From ZC4RG30 sp035556135 (GTDB lineage: Bacteria; Pseudomonadota; Gammaproteobacteria; Steroidobacterales; Steroidobacteraceae): a DNA stretch of 64,000 nt. A model generated the notes under the pieces. That model saw only the letters and a program-made list of their open reading frames with translations, made no database searches and was not told where the DNA came from. Location: the NCBI GenBank assembly GCA_035556135.1, contig DATMFO010000004.1, positions 62,001-126,000 on the forward strand, given 5' to 3'. The translations under genes and the position numbers were made by a program. Each line of letters opens with the position of its first letter. Position 1 is the stretch's first letter. Below are positions 1 through 7,657 of the stretch, one piece after another.

Positions 1-408
1 CACCAGCAGCACCAGGCCGCGCTTGGACATCACCACGTCCTTCAGCACCGGCGGGAGGTCGAGCTCCTCGAAGGTGGGAATGGTGGCGTTGATGGTGCGG
101 ATCACGCAGCCCACGGCGCCCTGCTGCACGAAGGCACTGACGCGGAAGCGGCCGATGCCTGGCGGTGCGATCGCGAAATTGCACTCCTTGCTGGCGTCGA
201 ATTCGCGCGTCTGCCGGTCGTTCATGATGGCCCGCACCAGCGTCGCAGCCTGCTCGGCGGTGAGCGCGCGCTCGGTCTGCGGGCGGATCTCGCCGTCGAT
301 CTTCACGGCGGGCGGGAAGCCGGCGGTCAGGAACAGGTCGGAACCCTTGCGCTCGACGAGGCGGCGCAGGAGATCCTGGATCAGCTTGATGGCTTGTTCG
401 CGCTCCAC
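1..408 (-). CDS. pilU: Type IV pilus retraction ATPase accessory PilU (C-terminus cut off by window edge)
   Basis: Only the first 136 residues are present; the gene runs off the left edge. PilU is a cytoplasmic hexameric ATPase that works with PilT to retract type IV pili. The visible part is the N-terminal PAS-like domain of the PilT/PilU family, with the motifs GSDLFLTAGFPPAVKIDGE and ECNFAI...GRFRVSAF that match PilU better than PilT. The Walker A and B motifs would lie outside the window. I chose a GTG start at 408 because it gives the usual short PilU N-terminus; no other start fits the frame. It lies 54 bases downstream of pilT on the same strand, so the two are probably cotranscribed. 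Confidence 0.9.
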   Translation of the reverse strand, partial: MEREQAIKLIQDLLRRLVERKGSDLFLTAGFPPAVKIDGEIRPQTERALTAEQAATLVRAIMNDRQTREFDASKECNFAIAPPGIGRFRVSAFVQQGAVGCVIRTINATIPTFEELDLPPVLKDVVMSKRGLVLLV

Positions 409-462
409 TGCCTTACCCTGCCTGGTTCATTCTGGTTCTTGCCGGAGAGTGCGGAACGGGCA

Positions 463-1503
463 CTACATCGCGTCCTTGTTCTGCGCCTTGTAGCGGGCCT
501 CTTCCTTGCTCACGATGCCCTTGGCCACCAGCTCGTTGAGGCACTGGTCGAGTGTCTGCATGCCCTGCGCCTGGCCGGTCTGGATGGCCGAATACATCTG
601 CGCGATCTTGCCCTCGCGGATCAGGTTCCTGATCGCCGGAGTGCCGATCATGATCTCGTGCGCGGCAACACGGCCGCCGCCGGTCTTCTTCAGCAGGGTC
701 TGGGAGATCACCGCGCGCAGCGACTCCGACAGCATGGACCGCACCATCTCCTTTTCGGCCGCGGGAAACACGTCGACCACGCGGTCGATGGTCTTGGCGG
801 CGGAACTGGTGTGCAGCGTGCCGAATACAAGGTGGCCGGTCTCGGCGGCGCTGAGCGCCAGGCGGATGGTCTCCAGGTCGCGCATTTCGCCGACCAGGAC
901 GATGTCCGGATCCTCGCGCAGCGCGGAGCGCAGCGCCTCGGCAAAGCCCAGGGTGTCGCGGTGCACCTCGCGCTGGTTGATCAGCGAGCGCTTGGACTCG
1001 TGCACGAACTCGATCGGATCCTCGATGGTGAGGATATGGTCCGGCCGGTTGTCGTTGATGTAGTCGATCATGCCGGCCAGGGTGGTCGACTTGCCCGAGC
1101 CGGTGGGACCGGTGACCAGCACGATGCCACGCGGCAGCATGCACAGGTCGCGGAAGATCTTCGGCGCACCGAGGTCATCGAGCCCCACGATGGTGGAGGG
1201 AATGCTGCGGAACACGGCACCCGCGCCGCGGTTCTGGTTGAAGGCGTTGACCCGGAAGCGCGCCAGCTTGGGAATCTCGAACGAGAAGTCGGTCTCGAAG
1301 AACTCCTCGTAGTTCTTGCGCTGCTTGTCGTTCATGATGTCGTACACCATGCTGTGCACCTCCTTGTGGGAGAGCGCGGGCATGTTGACGCGTTTCATGT
1401 CGCCATCCACGCGGATCATCGGCGGAACGCCGGCCGAGAGGTGCAGGTCAGAGGCCTTGTTCTTGACCGCAAAGGCGAGCAGCTGGGCAATATCCAGGGC
1501 CAT
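463..1503 (-). CDS. pilT: Type IV pilus twitching motility ATPase PilT
   Basis: 346 residues, the usual PilT length. This hexameric ATPase depolymerises pilin at the base of the type IV pilus. Walker A is GPTGSGKST at about residues 132-140. An acidic/Walker B stretch (LVGEMRDLETIRLAL) and the His box (GTLHTSS) follow, and the C-terminal retraction motif AIRNLIREGK is intact. The ATG at 1503 gives the family N-terminus MALDIAQLLAFAVKN; the frame stays open further upstream but that sequence is not PilT-like. A possible -10 hexamer TATACT lies at 1530-1535 on the minus strand, but I see no good -35. yggS is divergent, with 54 bases between the two starts. Confidence 0.97.
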   Translation of the reverse strand: MALDIAQLLAFAVKNKASDLHLSAGVPPMIRVDGDMKRVNMPALSHKEVHSMVYDIMNDKQRKNYEEFFETDFSFEIPKLARFRVNAFNQNRGAGAVFRSIPSTIVGLDDLGAPKIFRDLCMLPRGIVLVTGPTGSGKSTTLAGMIDYINDNRPDHILTIEDPIEFVHESKRSLINQREVHRDTLGFAEALRSALREDPDIVLVGEMRDLETIRLALSAAETGHLVFGTLHTSSAAKTIDRVVDVFPAAEKEMVRSMLSESLRAVISQTLLKKTGGGRVAAHEIMIGTPAIRNLIREGKIAQMYSAIQTGQAQGMQTLDQCLNELVAKGIVSKEEARYKAQNKDAM

Positions 1504-1557
1504 GGAAGCTCCGATTACGTTACACCGGCAGTATAGTCCACCGCCTTGCCCCTCCCC

Positions 1558-2301
1558 ATGATACGCACTCCTCAGAATTCGGCCCCTGACGCGACATCCA
1601 GCGCTTCGCTGGCGACGAACCTTGCGGGGCTGCGGCAACGCATCGACGCGGCCGCCACGCGCGCCGGCCGCGATGTGCACTCCGTCACGCTCCTTGCGGT
1701 GTCAAAAGGGCAGTCCGCGGCGCGCATCCGGGAGGCACTGGAGCTGGGCCTCACCGCGTTCGGCGAGAACTACCTGGATGAGGCCCTGCCCAAGATCGAG
1801 GCGCTGGCCGGCACGCCGGCGACCTGGCACTTCATCGGGCGGCTCCAGGCCAACAAGACCCGCCCCGTTGCCACGCACTTCCACTGGGTGCACGGCATCG
1901 ATCGTGCGCGCATCGCCGAGCGGCTGTCGGCGCAGCGACCACACTTCGCGCCACCGCTGGATGTCTGCCTGCAGGTACGGGTCGCGGAGGACCCTGGCAA
2001 GGCGGGCGTGGAGCCGGCGCAATGCCTGGCGCTGGCCCGGGAAGTGGCGGCGCTGCCACGCCTGCGGCTGCGCGGCCTGATGTGCATGTTGCCCTTCGAG
2101 GCAGCGCCAGGAGAGCAGCATGCCGGATTCGCGCGCCTGCGCGCACTGGCCGACACGCTGCGCGCAGCGGGGTTGCCGCTGGATACGCTCTCGATGGGGA
2201 TGAGCGCCGACATGGATGCGGCCATTGCCGAAGGGGCTACGATCGTGCGCATCGGCACAGCCCTGTTCGGCCCGCGGCCTCACGTAGAATCCCCCGCATG
2301 A
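1558..2301 (+). CDS. yggS: Pyridoxal phosphate homeostasis protein YggS/PROSC family
   Basis: 247 residues. This is a PLP-binding protein with an alanine-racemase-like TIM barrel that buffers pyridoxal phosphate and affects amino-acid and keto-acid balance; it is not known to be a catalytic enzyme. The PLP lysine is in LLAVSKGQ near residue 46. HFIGRLQANK and the C-terminal SMGMSADMDAAIAEGAT...RIGTALFG are family signatures. The ATG at 1558 is preferred; an in-frame TTG lies at 1546, and neither has a clear Shine-Dalgarno. Its stop overlaps the proC start by four bases. The order yggS-proC-yggT is widely conserved in proteobacteria. Confidence 0.95.
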   Translation: MIRTPQNSAPDATSSASLATNLAGLRQRIDAAATRAGRDVHSVTLLAVSKGQSAARIREALELGLTAFGENYLDEALPKIEALAGTPATWHFIGRLQANKTRPVATHFHWVHGIDRARIAERLSAQRPHFAPPLDVCLQVRVAEDPGKAGVEPAQCLALAREVAALPRLRLRGLMCMLPFEAAPGEQHAGFARLRALADTLRAAGLPLDTLSMGMSADMDAAIAEGATIVRIGTALFGPRPHVESPA

Positions 2302-3143
2302 CCACAACCGATTCCTTCAAGGTCACCATCATTGGTGGCGGCAACATCGCACGGGGTCTGCTGGGCGGGCTGCTTGCCCGCAGCATCGACCCCGAACGCA
2401 TCACGGTCACTGCGAGCACGGCAGCCACGCGGGCCGCACTGGCCGCCGACCTTGGCGTGCAGGTCAGCGCCGACAACCAGGCCGCCATCGCCGGCGCGCG
2501 CGTGGTGGTGCTTGCCGTGAAGCCCCAGGTGATGGGTGAAGTCACCCGCAGCATCGCGCCGGGACTGCGCACCGCACGACCGCTGGTCATCTCCGTGGCC
2601 GCCGGCATCACCACTGGCCAGTTGCGGCAATGGATCGGACCGGGGGTGCCCCTGGTGCGGGCCATGCCCAATCGCCCGGCCGTGATCGGCGCCGGCGCCA
2701 CCGGCATGTTTGCCGACGCCAGCGTCAGTGAAGTCGGCCGCGCGCTGGCTCTCGAACTGCTCGGCGCCACCGGTCTTGCACTGTGGGTCGGGAAGGAAGC
2801 GGACCTCGACCTGGTCACTGCGCTGTCCGGCAGCGGCCCCGCCTATTTCTTCCGCCTTGCCGAGCTGATGGCCGAGGCAGCTGCGGCAGAGGGGCTTGAT
2901 CCGGCGGTTGCGCGGCAGCTGGCTGCGCGCACGCTTGCCGGCGCGGGCCAGATGGTGGCCGCCGAGGCCAGTCCCGATCTCGCGGCGATGCGGGCTGCCG
3001 TCACCTCCCGCGGTGGCACCACGGCCGCTGCGCTGGCGCAGTTTGATGCATCCGGCCTGCCCGCCACAGTGGTGGCGGCGATGCGCGCTGCGGCGGAACG
3101 CAGTCGCGAGCTGGCCAGCCAGTTCGGCGCAGCCCGGGGCTGA
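2298..3143 (+). CDS. proC: Pyrroline-5-carboxylate reductase
   Basis: 281 residues. It catalyses the last step of proline synthesis, the NAD(P)H-dependent reduction of 1-pyrroline-5-carboxylate, in the cytoplasm. The Rossmann motif is IIGGGNIARGLLGGLL near the N-terminus. The family signature SGSGPAYFFRLAELM and the C-terminal VTSRGGTTAAAL are intact. The ATG at 2298 overlaps the yggS stop (ATGA), which suggests translational coupling. Confidence 0.97.
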   Translation: MTTTDSFKVTIIGGGNIARGLLGGLLARSIDPERITVTASTAATRAALAADLGVQVSADNQAAIAGARVVVLAVKPQVMGEVTRSIAPGLRTARPLVISVAAGITTGQLRQWIGPGVPLVRAMPNRPAVIGAGATGMFADASVSEVGRALALELLGATGLALWVGKEADLDLVTALSGSGPAYFFRLAELMAEAAAAEGLDPAVARQLAARTLAGAGQMVAAEASPDLAAMRAAVTSRGGTTAAALAQFDASGLPATVVAAMRAAAERSRELASQFGAARG

Positions 3144-3146
3144 AGC

Positions 3147-3689
3147 ATGGCAGCCGCCCTGCGCTACGTGCTCGACATCCTGTTCACGCTCTACTCGGCT
3201 GTGCTGCTGCTGCGGCTGTTGTTGCAGCTGGTACGGGCTGATTTCCGCAATCCGCTGGCGCGGGCCATCGTGCAGCTCACCAATCCGGTGGTCCTGCCGC
3301 TGCGCAAGGTGCTGCCGCCCATCGGCAAGGTGGATACCGCAAGCCTGGTGGCGGTGGTGCTGTGCACGCTGCTGAAGCTGTGGCTGCTGCTCGCCCTGGC
3401 CGGCGTGGTCGCTCCTCCGCCTGGCAGGCTGCTCGCCGCCACTGTGCTGGACGTGCTCGACCTGGTGCTTGGCACCTACCTGTTTTCCATTGTTCTCAAC
3501 GCGATACTGTCTTTTGTTGCACCGGGTAATTACTCGCCGGCGCAGGCATTACTCGCCTCGATCTGCGATCCGGTACTCAATCCCATCCGTCGCGTGATTC
3601 CACCTCTTGGTGGACTGGATCTCTCGCCACTGTGGGCCTGCATCGCCATACAGGCACTGCGCATCATCCTCTCCCAATACGTCGCCTGA
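3147..3689 (+). CDS. yggT: YggT family integral membrane protein
   Basis: 180 residues with about four to six hydrophobic segments arranged as two similar halves; each half has a segment pattern ending in NP(V/L)..P(L/I)R..(L/I)PP (INP-type loops at about residues 50-65 and 145-160). YggT proteins are inner-membrane proteins of poorly defined function, implicated in osmotic tolerance and in chloroplast homologues of cytochrome assembly. It starts three bases after the proC stop and is the last gene of the yggS operon. Confidence 0.9.
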   Translation: MAAALRYVLDILFTLYSAVLLLRLLLQLVRADFRNPLARAIVQLTNPVVLPLRKVLPPIGKVDTASLVAVVLCTLLKLWLLLALAGVVAPPPGRLLAATVLDVLDLVLGTYLFSIVLNAILSFVAPGNYSPAQALLASICDPVLNPIRRVIPPLGGLDLSPLWACIAIQALRIILSQYVA

Positions 3690-3714
3690 CGCGAAAACAC
3701 TTGAAAAAAAGCCC

Positions 3715-3742
3715 TTGCGTGACTTCGCGCATGTGCTATGTT
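3715..3742 (+). promoter_or_regulatory. Predicted sigma70 promoter for the HU-family gene
   Basis: TTGCGT at 3715-3720 and TATGTT at 3737-3742 are 16 bases apart and match the sigma70 consensus at four positions each. The predicted leader to the ATG at 3813 is about 65 bases. This is the only good promoter in the 123-base gap after yggT. Confidence 0.5.
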
Positions 3743-3812
3743 TCGCGCGGATTGATCGATCGGCGGGAATTTTCCCGTCACACAGAAACACAACACGTGG
3801 GAGTATCCCAAC

Positions 3813-4124
3813 ATGGCGAAGAAGGGCGGCGCACCGACCAAGTCCGAGATTCTGGCTGCGATTTCCAAGGACACGGACTTGTCGCGCAAGCAGGTCAGTG
3901 GGGTTTTTGAAGCACTGAACGGCGTCATCCGCAAGAGCCTGCGCAGCAACGGCGTCGTCACGGTGCCCGGCCTGCTCAAGCTTAAGGTCGTGAAGAAGCC
4001 CGCCACCAAGGCGCGCAAGGGTGTCAACCCGTTCACCGGCGAAGAAATGATGTTCAAGGCCAAGCCGGCCAGCAAGAAGGTTCGCGCGCTGCCGCTCAAG
4101 AGCCTCAAGGCGATGGTCAACTAA
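3813..4124 (+). CDS. HU-family DNA-binding protein
   Basis: 103 residues, basic. The fold and the conserved arm motif GVNPFTGEEMMFKAKPA identify the HU/IHF family of dimeric DNA-bending nucleoid proteins. The N-terminus MAKKGGAPTKSEILAAISKD is longer than in classical HU (about 90 residues), and the C-terminus is lysine-rich. It has its own promoter and a strong terminator, so it is likely monocistronic and well expressed. I cannot assign it to HupA, HupB or IHF. Confidence 0.92.
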   Translation: MAKKGGAPTKSEILAAISKDTDLSRKQVSGVFEALNGVIRKSLRSNGVVTVPGLLKLKVVKKPATKARKGVNPFTGEEMMFKAKPASKKVRALPLKSLKAMVN

Positions 4125-4151
4125 GACCTCCCACGCCATATCGGCTTCAAG

Positions 4152-4183
4152 GGCCCGGAAAACGCAGGTTTTCCGGGCCTTTT
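4152..4183 (+). terminator. Rho-independent terminator of the HU-family gene
   Basis: A perfect 12-base stem (GGCCCGGAAAAC at 4152-4163 with its complement at 4168-4179) has a GCAG loop and is followed by TTTT. It ends the HU-family gene and separates it from the convergent htpG operon. Confidence 0.9.
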
Positions 4184-4198
4184 AGTTTGCGGCGCCGG

Positions 4199-4849
4199 TC
4201 AGGCGCCCTGCAGGAAAGCCTGCACCTGCTCCTGCAGTTCCGTGAGCCGGCCGTGGAAGAAGTGCCCCACGCCGGGCAGCACTGAAAGGCGTGGCGCGGG
4301 TTCGATGCGGCCCGCCCACTCGATGACCAGCGCGCCATCGATCACTTCATCCGCATCGCCCTGCACGATCAGCCAGGGGCAGGATGGAACGCTGATGTCC
4401 TGCGGATTGCTGAAGTCGCGGCCCAGCGCTGGCGCAACCGTCACCAGCTTCGCCACCTGGCCAGCCCCGGCGTGCATTGCCACACGCAGCGCGATGATGC
4501 CGCCGAAGGAAAATCCCGCCAGCCAGAGTGCCGCCGCGGGCCAACGTAGCCGCCCGGCGGCGACGGCGGCCAGTGCATCCTCGACCTCGCCCCGCCCAGC
4601 ATCGAAACTGCCTTCACTGGCGCCGACACCACGGAAATTGAAACGGATGGTGGGTACACCCAGGCCATGTGCCGTGCGTGCCAGGGTGGTGACGACCTTG
4701 TTGTTCATGGTGCCGCCGTGCTGGGGATGCGGATGGCAGACGACCATGAAGGCTGCGGGCGAAGTTGTGCCTGCGGGAACTTCGATCACCGCCTCCAGCG
4801 CCCCGGCAGGTCCGGCCAATGCCAGCCGCCCGGCGTCGGGTGCTTTCAA
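4199..4849 (-). CDS. Alpha/beta hydrolase (dienelactone hydrolase-like)
   Basis: 216 residues, cytoplasmic, no signal peptide. The oxyanion region is CHPHPQHGGTMNNKVV. The nucleophile elbow is GFSFGG with Ser at about residue 114. The acid is in VQGDADEVI (about 165-167) and the histidine in GVGHFFHG near residue 197. This type is often annotated as a CocE/NonD or dienelactone hydrolase-like small hydrolase; the substrate is unknown. The start overlaps the msrB stop by four bases, so it is the third gene of the htpG-msrB operon and is probably made under heat shock. Confidence 0.85.
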   Translation of the reverse strand: MKAPDAGRLALAGPAGALEAVIEVPAGTTSPAAFMVVCHPHPQHGGTMNNKVVTTLARTAHGLGVPTIRFNFRGVGASEGSFDAGRGEVEDALAAVAAGRLRWPAAALWLAGFSFGGIIALRVAMHAGAGQVAKLVTVAPALGRDFSNPQDISVPSCPWLIVQGDADEVIDGALVIEWAGRIEPAPRLSVLPGVGHFFHGRLTELQEQVQAFLQGA

Positions 4850-5244
4850 GGCGCTGCGTCGCGCGGCCGGAAGCCCAGCGACGCGGAGTTGATGCAGTAG
4901 CGCAGGCCCGTGGGCTCCGGACCATCGTCGAACACATGGCCCAGGTGTGCCTCGCAGGCAGCGCAGGTCACCTCGGTGCGGATCATTCCGTAGGAGGTGT
5001 CGCGATGCTGGTGGATGCGATCACCAGCCAGCGGTATCCAGAAGCTCGGCCACCCGCAGCCTGCGTCGAACTTGTTGTCTGATTCGAACAGGTCGGTGCC
5101 GCAGCAGATGCAGTAGTAAGTGCCGGCAACCCAGTGCGCGGCGTACTCGCCGGTGAAGGCGCGTTCCGTGGCCTTCTCCTGCGTGACCTGGTATTGCAGC
5201 GGGGTCAGCCGCCGGCGCAGCTCTTCTGGATCCGGTTTGCTCAT
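4846..5244 (-). CDS. msrB: Peptide-methionine (R)-S-oxide reductase MsrB
   Basis: 132 residues. It reduces methionine-R-sulfoxide in proteins. Zinc ligands are Cys45/Cys48 and Cys94/Cys97; the catalytic cysteine is Cys117 in RYCINSAS; GCGWPSF carries Cys63, a candidate resolving cysteine. GHVFDDGPEPTGLRYC is the family signature. The start and stop each overlap the neighbouring genes by four bases, coupling it to htpG upstream and the hydrolase downstream. This links repair of oxidised protein with a chaperone. Confidence 0.97.
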   Translation of the reverse strand: MSKPDPEELRRRLTPLQYQVTQEKATERAFTGEYAAHWVAGTYYCICCGTDLFESDNKFDAGCGWPSFWIPLAGDRIHQHRDTSYGMIRTEVTCAACEAHLGHVFDDGPEPTGLRYCINSASLGFRPRDAAP

Positions 5245-7169
5245 TGCAGCAGTTTGACCAGCAGACTGTTGAGGCGCCTCAGGTATTCACCCGGGTTGGC
5301 CACCTGGCCATGCTCGGTGAGCTGGGCCTGGTCGAAGAGCAGGCGCGCCAATTCGCTGAAGTCCTCGCCCGTGAGGCCGGTGAGGCGCCTCACCAGCGGA
5401 TGGGCCAGGTTCAGTTCCAGCTCGGGCTTCGAGGCGGGCATTTCGCGGCCCGCGGCGGCCAGCATGCGGCGCATGGCCTCGTTCATGTCATCGGGGCCGC
5501 GCGTGAGGCAGGCGGGGGATTCGGCAAGCCGGCGGCTGGCCTTCACGCCGGCCACGGCGTCGCCCAGCTCCTTCTTCACCCGCTCGAACAGCTCCTTCGT
5601 GGCCGGATCGTCCTCGCTGGCGGCCTCGGCCGGCTTCTCGCCGCCCTCGATCTTCGTGAGGTCCAGGTCGCCACGGGCCGCGTCCTGGAAGGACTTGCCT
5701 TCATATTCGTGCAGCTGGCCCATGATCCAGGGATCCACGCGGTCGCCCAGCAGCAGCACCTCCACCTGGCGGGCGCGCAGCTGCTCGATGAAGGGGCTGC
5801 TGCGTGCAGCGGCACGGCTCTCGGCCAGCACGTAGTAGATCTTCTCCTGGCCCGGGCGCATGCGCGCCACGTAGTCGGGCAGCGAAACCTTGTCTTCGTC
5901 GCTGGCCTCATGCGTGCTGGCGAAACGCAGCAGCGGCAGCAGCTTGTCGCGGTTGGCGTAGTCCTCGCCCACACCCTCCTTGAGCACCTGGCCGAATTCC
6001 TTCCAGAAGGTGGCGTATTTTTCCGGCTCATCCTTCGCCAGGCGGGTGATGAGGTCGAGCGCCCGCCTGGTGAGCGCACCCTTCATCGCCTCCACTTCCG
6101 GGTCGTTCTGCAGCAGTTCGCGCGACACGTTCAGCGGCAGGTCGGAGGAATCGAGCACGCCCTTGAAGAAGCGCAGGTACAGCGGCAGGAACTGTTCCGC
6201 GTCGTCCATGATGAACACGCGCTTCACATGCAGCTTCAGGCCGCGGGCGGCATCGCGGTGGTAGAGGTCGAAGGGCGCGCGGGCCGGCAGGTAGAGCAGG
6301 CTGGTGTATTCGCGCTTGCCTTCCACCTTGTTGTGGCTCCAGGCCAGGGGCGGCTCGGAGTCATGCGAGATGTGGCTGTAGAACTCGCGGTATTCCTCGT
6401 CCTTGACCTCCGTGCGCGCGCGGGTCCACAGCGCCTTGCCCTGGTTCACGGCCTCGTAGTCGAGGCTGGCCTCGCCGGTCTTCGGCATGTGCACGGGGAA
6501 GGCGAGGTGATCGGAGTAGCGGCGCACCAGCGAACGCAGGCGCCAGGTATCGGCGAACTCCTTTGCGTCATCCTTCAGGTGCAGGATCACCGTGGTGCCG
6601 CGCTGGGCGTGCTCGATGCTCTCCACGGTGTATTCGCCGTCGGCGGAGGAAGTCCAGCGCACACCGGCGCTGGCGGGCTCGCCGGCCTTGCGGCTGAGCA
6701 CCTCGACCTTGCTGGCCACGATGAAGGCCGAATAGAAGCCCACGCCGAACTGGCCGATGAGCTGCGAGTCCTTCGCCGCGTCGCCGCTGAGGCGGCTGAC
6801 AAACTCGGCCGTGCCGGACTTGGCGATGGTGCCGAGGTGGGCCACGGCCTCCTCGCGGGTCATGCCGATGCCGTTGTCGCGGATGGACACGGTGCCGGCC
6901 TTCTCGTCGGGGGTGATCCACACGCCCAGCTCACGCTCCTCGCCCAGCAGCTGCGGATTCGCGATGGCGAGGAAACGCAGCTTGTCGTTGGCGTCGGAGG
7001 CGTTGGAAATCAGCTCGCGGAGGAAGATCTCGCGATGGCTGTAGAGCGAATGGATCATGAGCTTCAGCAGCTCACGCACCTCGGCCTTGAAACCAAGCGT
7101 TTCGGATGCGGCGGAGGCGCCAGGGGGGGTGCCTGCCCCGTCGGGGCTGGCTTCTGCAGTCGTGGACAT
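5241..7169 (-). CDS. htpG: Molecular chaperone HtpG (Hsp90)
   Basis: 642 residues, close to the usual HtpG length. This cytoplasmic dimeric ATP-dependent chaperone has the N-terminal GHKL ATPase motifs ELISNASDANDKLRF, DNGIGMTREEA, LGTIAKSGT and QFGVGFYSAF, then middle and C-terminal domains. The ATG at 7169 begins MSTTAEASPDGAGT, a poorly conserved leader of about 25 residues before the conserved FKAEVRELLKLMIHSLYS. A sigma32-type promoter lies 37-64 bases upstream. It is the first gene of htpG-msrB-hydrolase, all joined by four-base overlaps. Confidence 0.98.
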   Translation of the reverse strand: MSTTAEASPDGAGTPPGASAASETLGFKAEVRELLKLMIHSLYSHREIFLRELISNASDANDKLRFLAIANPQLLGEERELGVWITPDEKAGTVSIRDNGIGMTREEAVAHLGTIAKSGTAEFVSRLSGDAAKDSQLIGQFGVGFYSAFIVASKVEVLSRKAGEPASAGVRWTSSADGEYTVESIEHAQRGTTVILHLKDDAKEFADTWRLRSLVRRYSDHLAFPVHMPKTGEASLDYEAVNQGKALWTRARTEVKDEEYREFYSHISHDSEPPLAWSHNKVEGKREYTSLLYLPARAPFDLYHRDAARGLKLHVKRVFIMDDAEQFLPLYLRFFKGVLDSSDLPLNVSRELLQNDPEVEAMKGALTRRALDLITRLAKDEPEKYATFWKEFGQVLKEGVGEDYANRDKLLPLLRFASTHEASDEDKVSLPDYVARMRPGQEKIYYVLAESRAAARSSPFIEQLRARQVEVLLLGDRVDPWIMGQLHEYEGKSFQDAARGDLDLTKIEGGEKPAEAASEDDPATKELFERVKKELGDAVAGVKASRRLAESPACLTRGPDDMNEAMRRMLAAAGREMPASKPELELNLAHPLVRRLTGLTGEDFSELARLLFDQAQLTEHGQVANPGEYLRRLNSLLVKLLQ

Positions 7170-7205
7170 GCGGCCGGACTCTCTCGTCAGCGGAAACCGC
7201 CGTGA

Positions 7206-7233
7206 GGATAGGGCCGCGGCCCGCCAATTCAAG
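7206..7233 (-). promoter_or_regulatory. Heat-shock (sigma32-type) promoter of htpG
   Basis: Read on the minus strand, CTTGAAT (7227-7233) and CCCTATCC (7206-7213) are separated by 13 bases. The E. coli sigma32 consensus is CTTGAAA, 11-16 bases, CCCCATNT; the match is 6 of 7 and 6 of 8. It sits about 37 bases before the htpG start codon. Confidence 0.7.
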
Positions 7234-7264
7234 GGGCCGGATGGCGATTGGTGGCCCGGGCGGG

Positions 7265-7357
7265 CTACCTCAGGCGGTTGCGCAGTCCCGGCACCGCGTA
7301 AAGGCCCAGGCGCAGCCAGTCTTCCACCTCATCCCAGATCAAGAGCAGCCTCTCCAT
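7265..7357 (-). CDS. Very small protein (30 residues), unknown
   Basis: The frame starts ATG GAG AGG at 7357 and ends TAG at 7265. The product begins MERLLLIWDEVEDWLRLGLY and ends GLRNRLR; it is an acidic amphipathic helix with a basic tail and two Trp. The start lies three bases after the stop of the next upstream small gene, with no clear Shine-Dalgarno of its own, so translational coupling is likely if it is real. It fills part of the gap before the htpG promoter. Support is composition, position and coupling only; I recognise no family. Confidence 0.4.
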   Translation of the reverse strand: MERLLLIWDEVEDWLRLGLYAVPGLRNRLR

Positions 7358-7360
7358 GGG

Positions 7361-7585
7361 CTACTTGCGGGTCGGGCGCGGTGCGACGTCCGATTCCCAG
7401 GACTGGCGGACCTTCTCCGACCAGTTCTTGTAGTTCGACCAGGTGTTCAGGTTGCGGCTGATGGCCGCATGGCGCCCGCGGCCGCGCTGCATGCGCGCGG
7501 ACCACTCGGCGAAATGCTCGGCGGAACCGGGAGCCGGATGTTCACCCGTGGCGGCCAGATCATCGCCCTGCGCTTCATTCGACAT
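7361..7585 (-). CDS. Small hypothetical protein (74 residues)
   Basis: This is a soluble, tryptophan-rich (four Trp) small protein with no signal peptide or membrane segment; the C-terminal half is basic (SNYKNWSEKVRQSWESDV). The ATG at 7585 has GGAGAAAGG about 12 bases upstream; a GTG three codons earlier is an alternative start. It precedes a 30-codon frame by three bases. I do not recognise the family. Codon use resembles the neighbouring genes, and no better frame overlaps it. Confidence 0.55.
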   Translation of the reverse strand: MSNEAQGDDLAATGEHPAPGSAEHFAEWSARMQRGRGRHAAISRNLNTWSNYKNWSEKVRQSWESDVAPRPTRK

Positions 7586-7657
7586 AACCGCCACCGCCTT
7601 TCTCCAGTACCTGCATGCAGGGTAGGAAAGGTGCCGGTTAAATCGACAGGAACTACG

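Noticed and set aside
5244..7205. A 653-codon open frame on the plus strand
   Set aside because: It lies antisense to htpG, has no conserved motif, and the minus-strand product is clearly HtpG.
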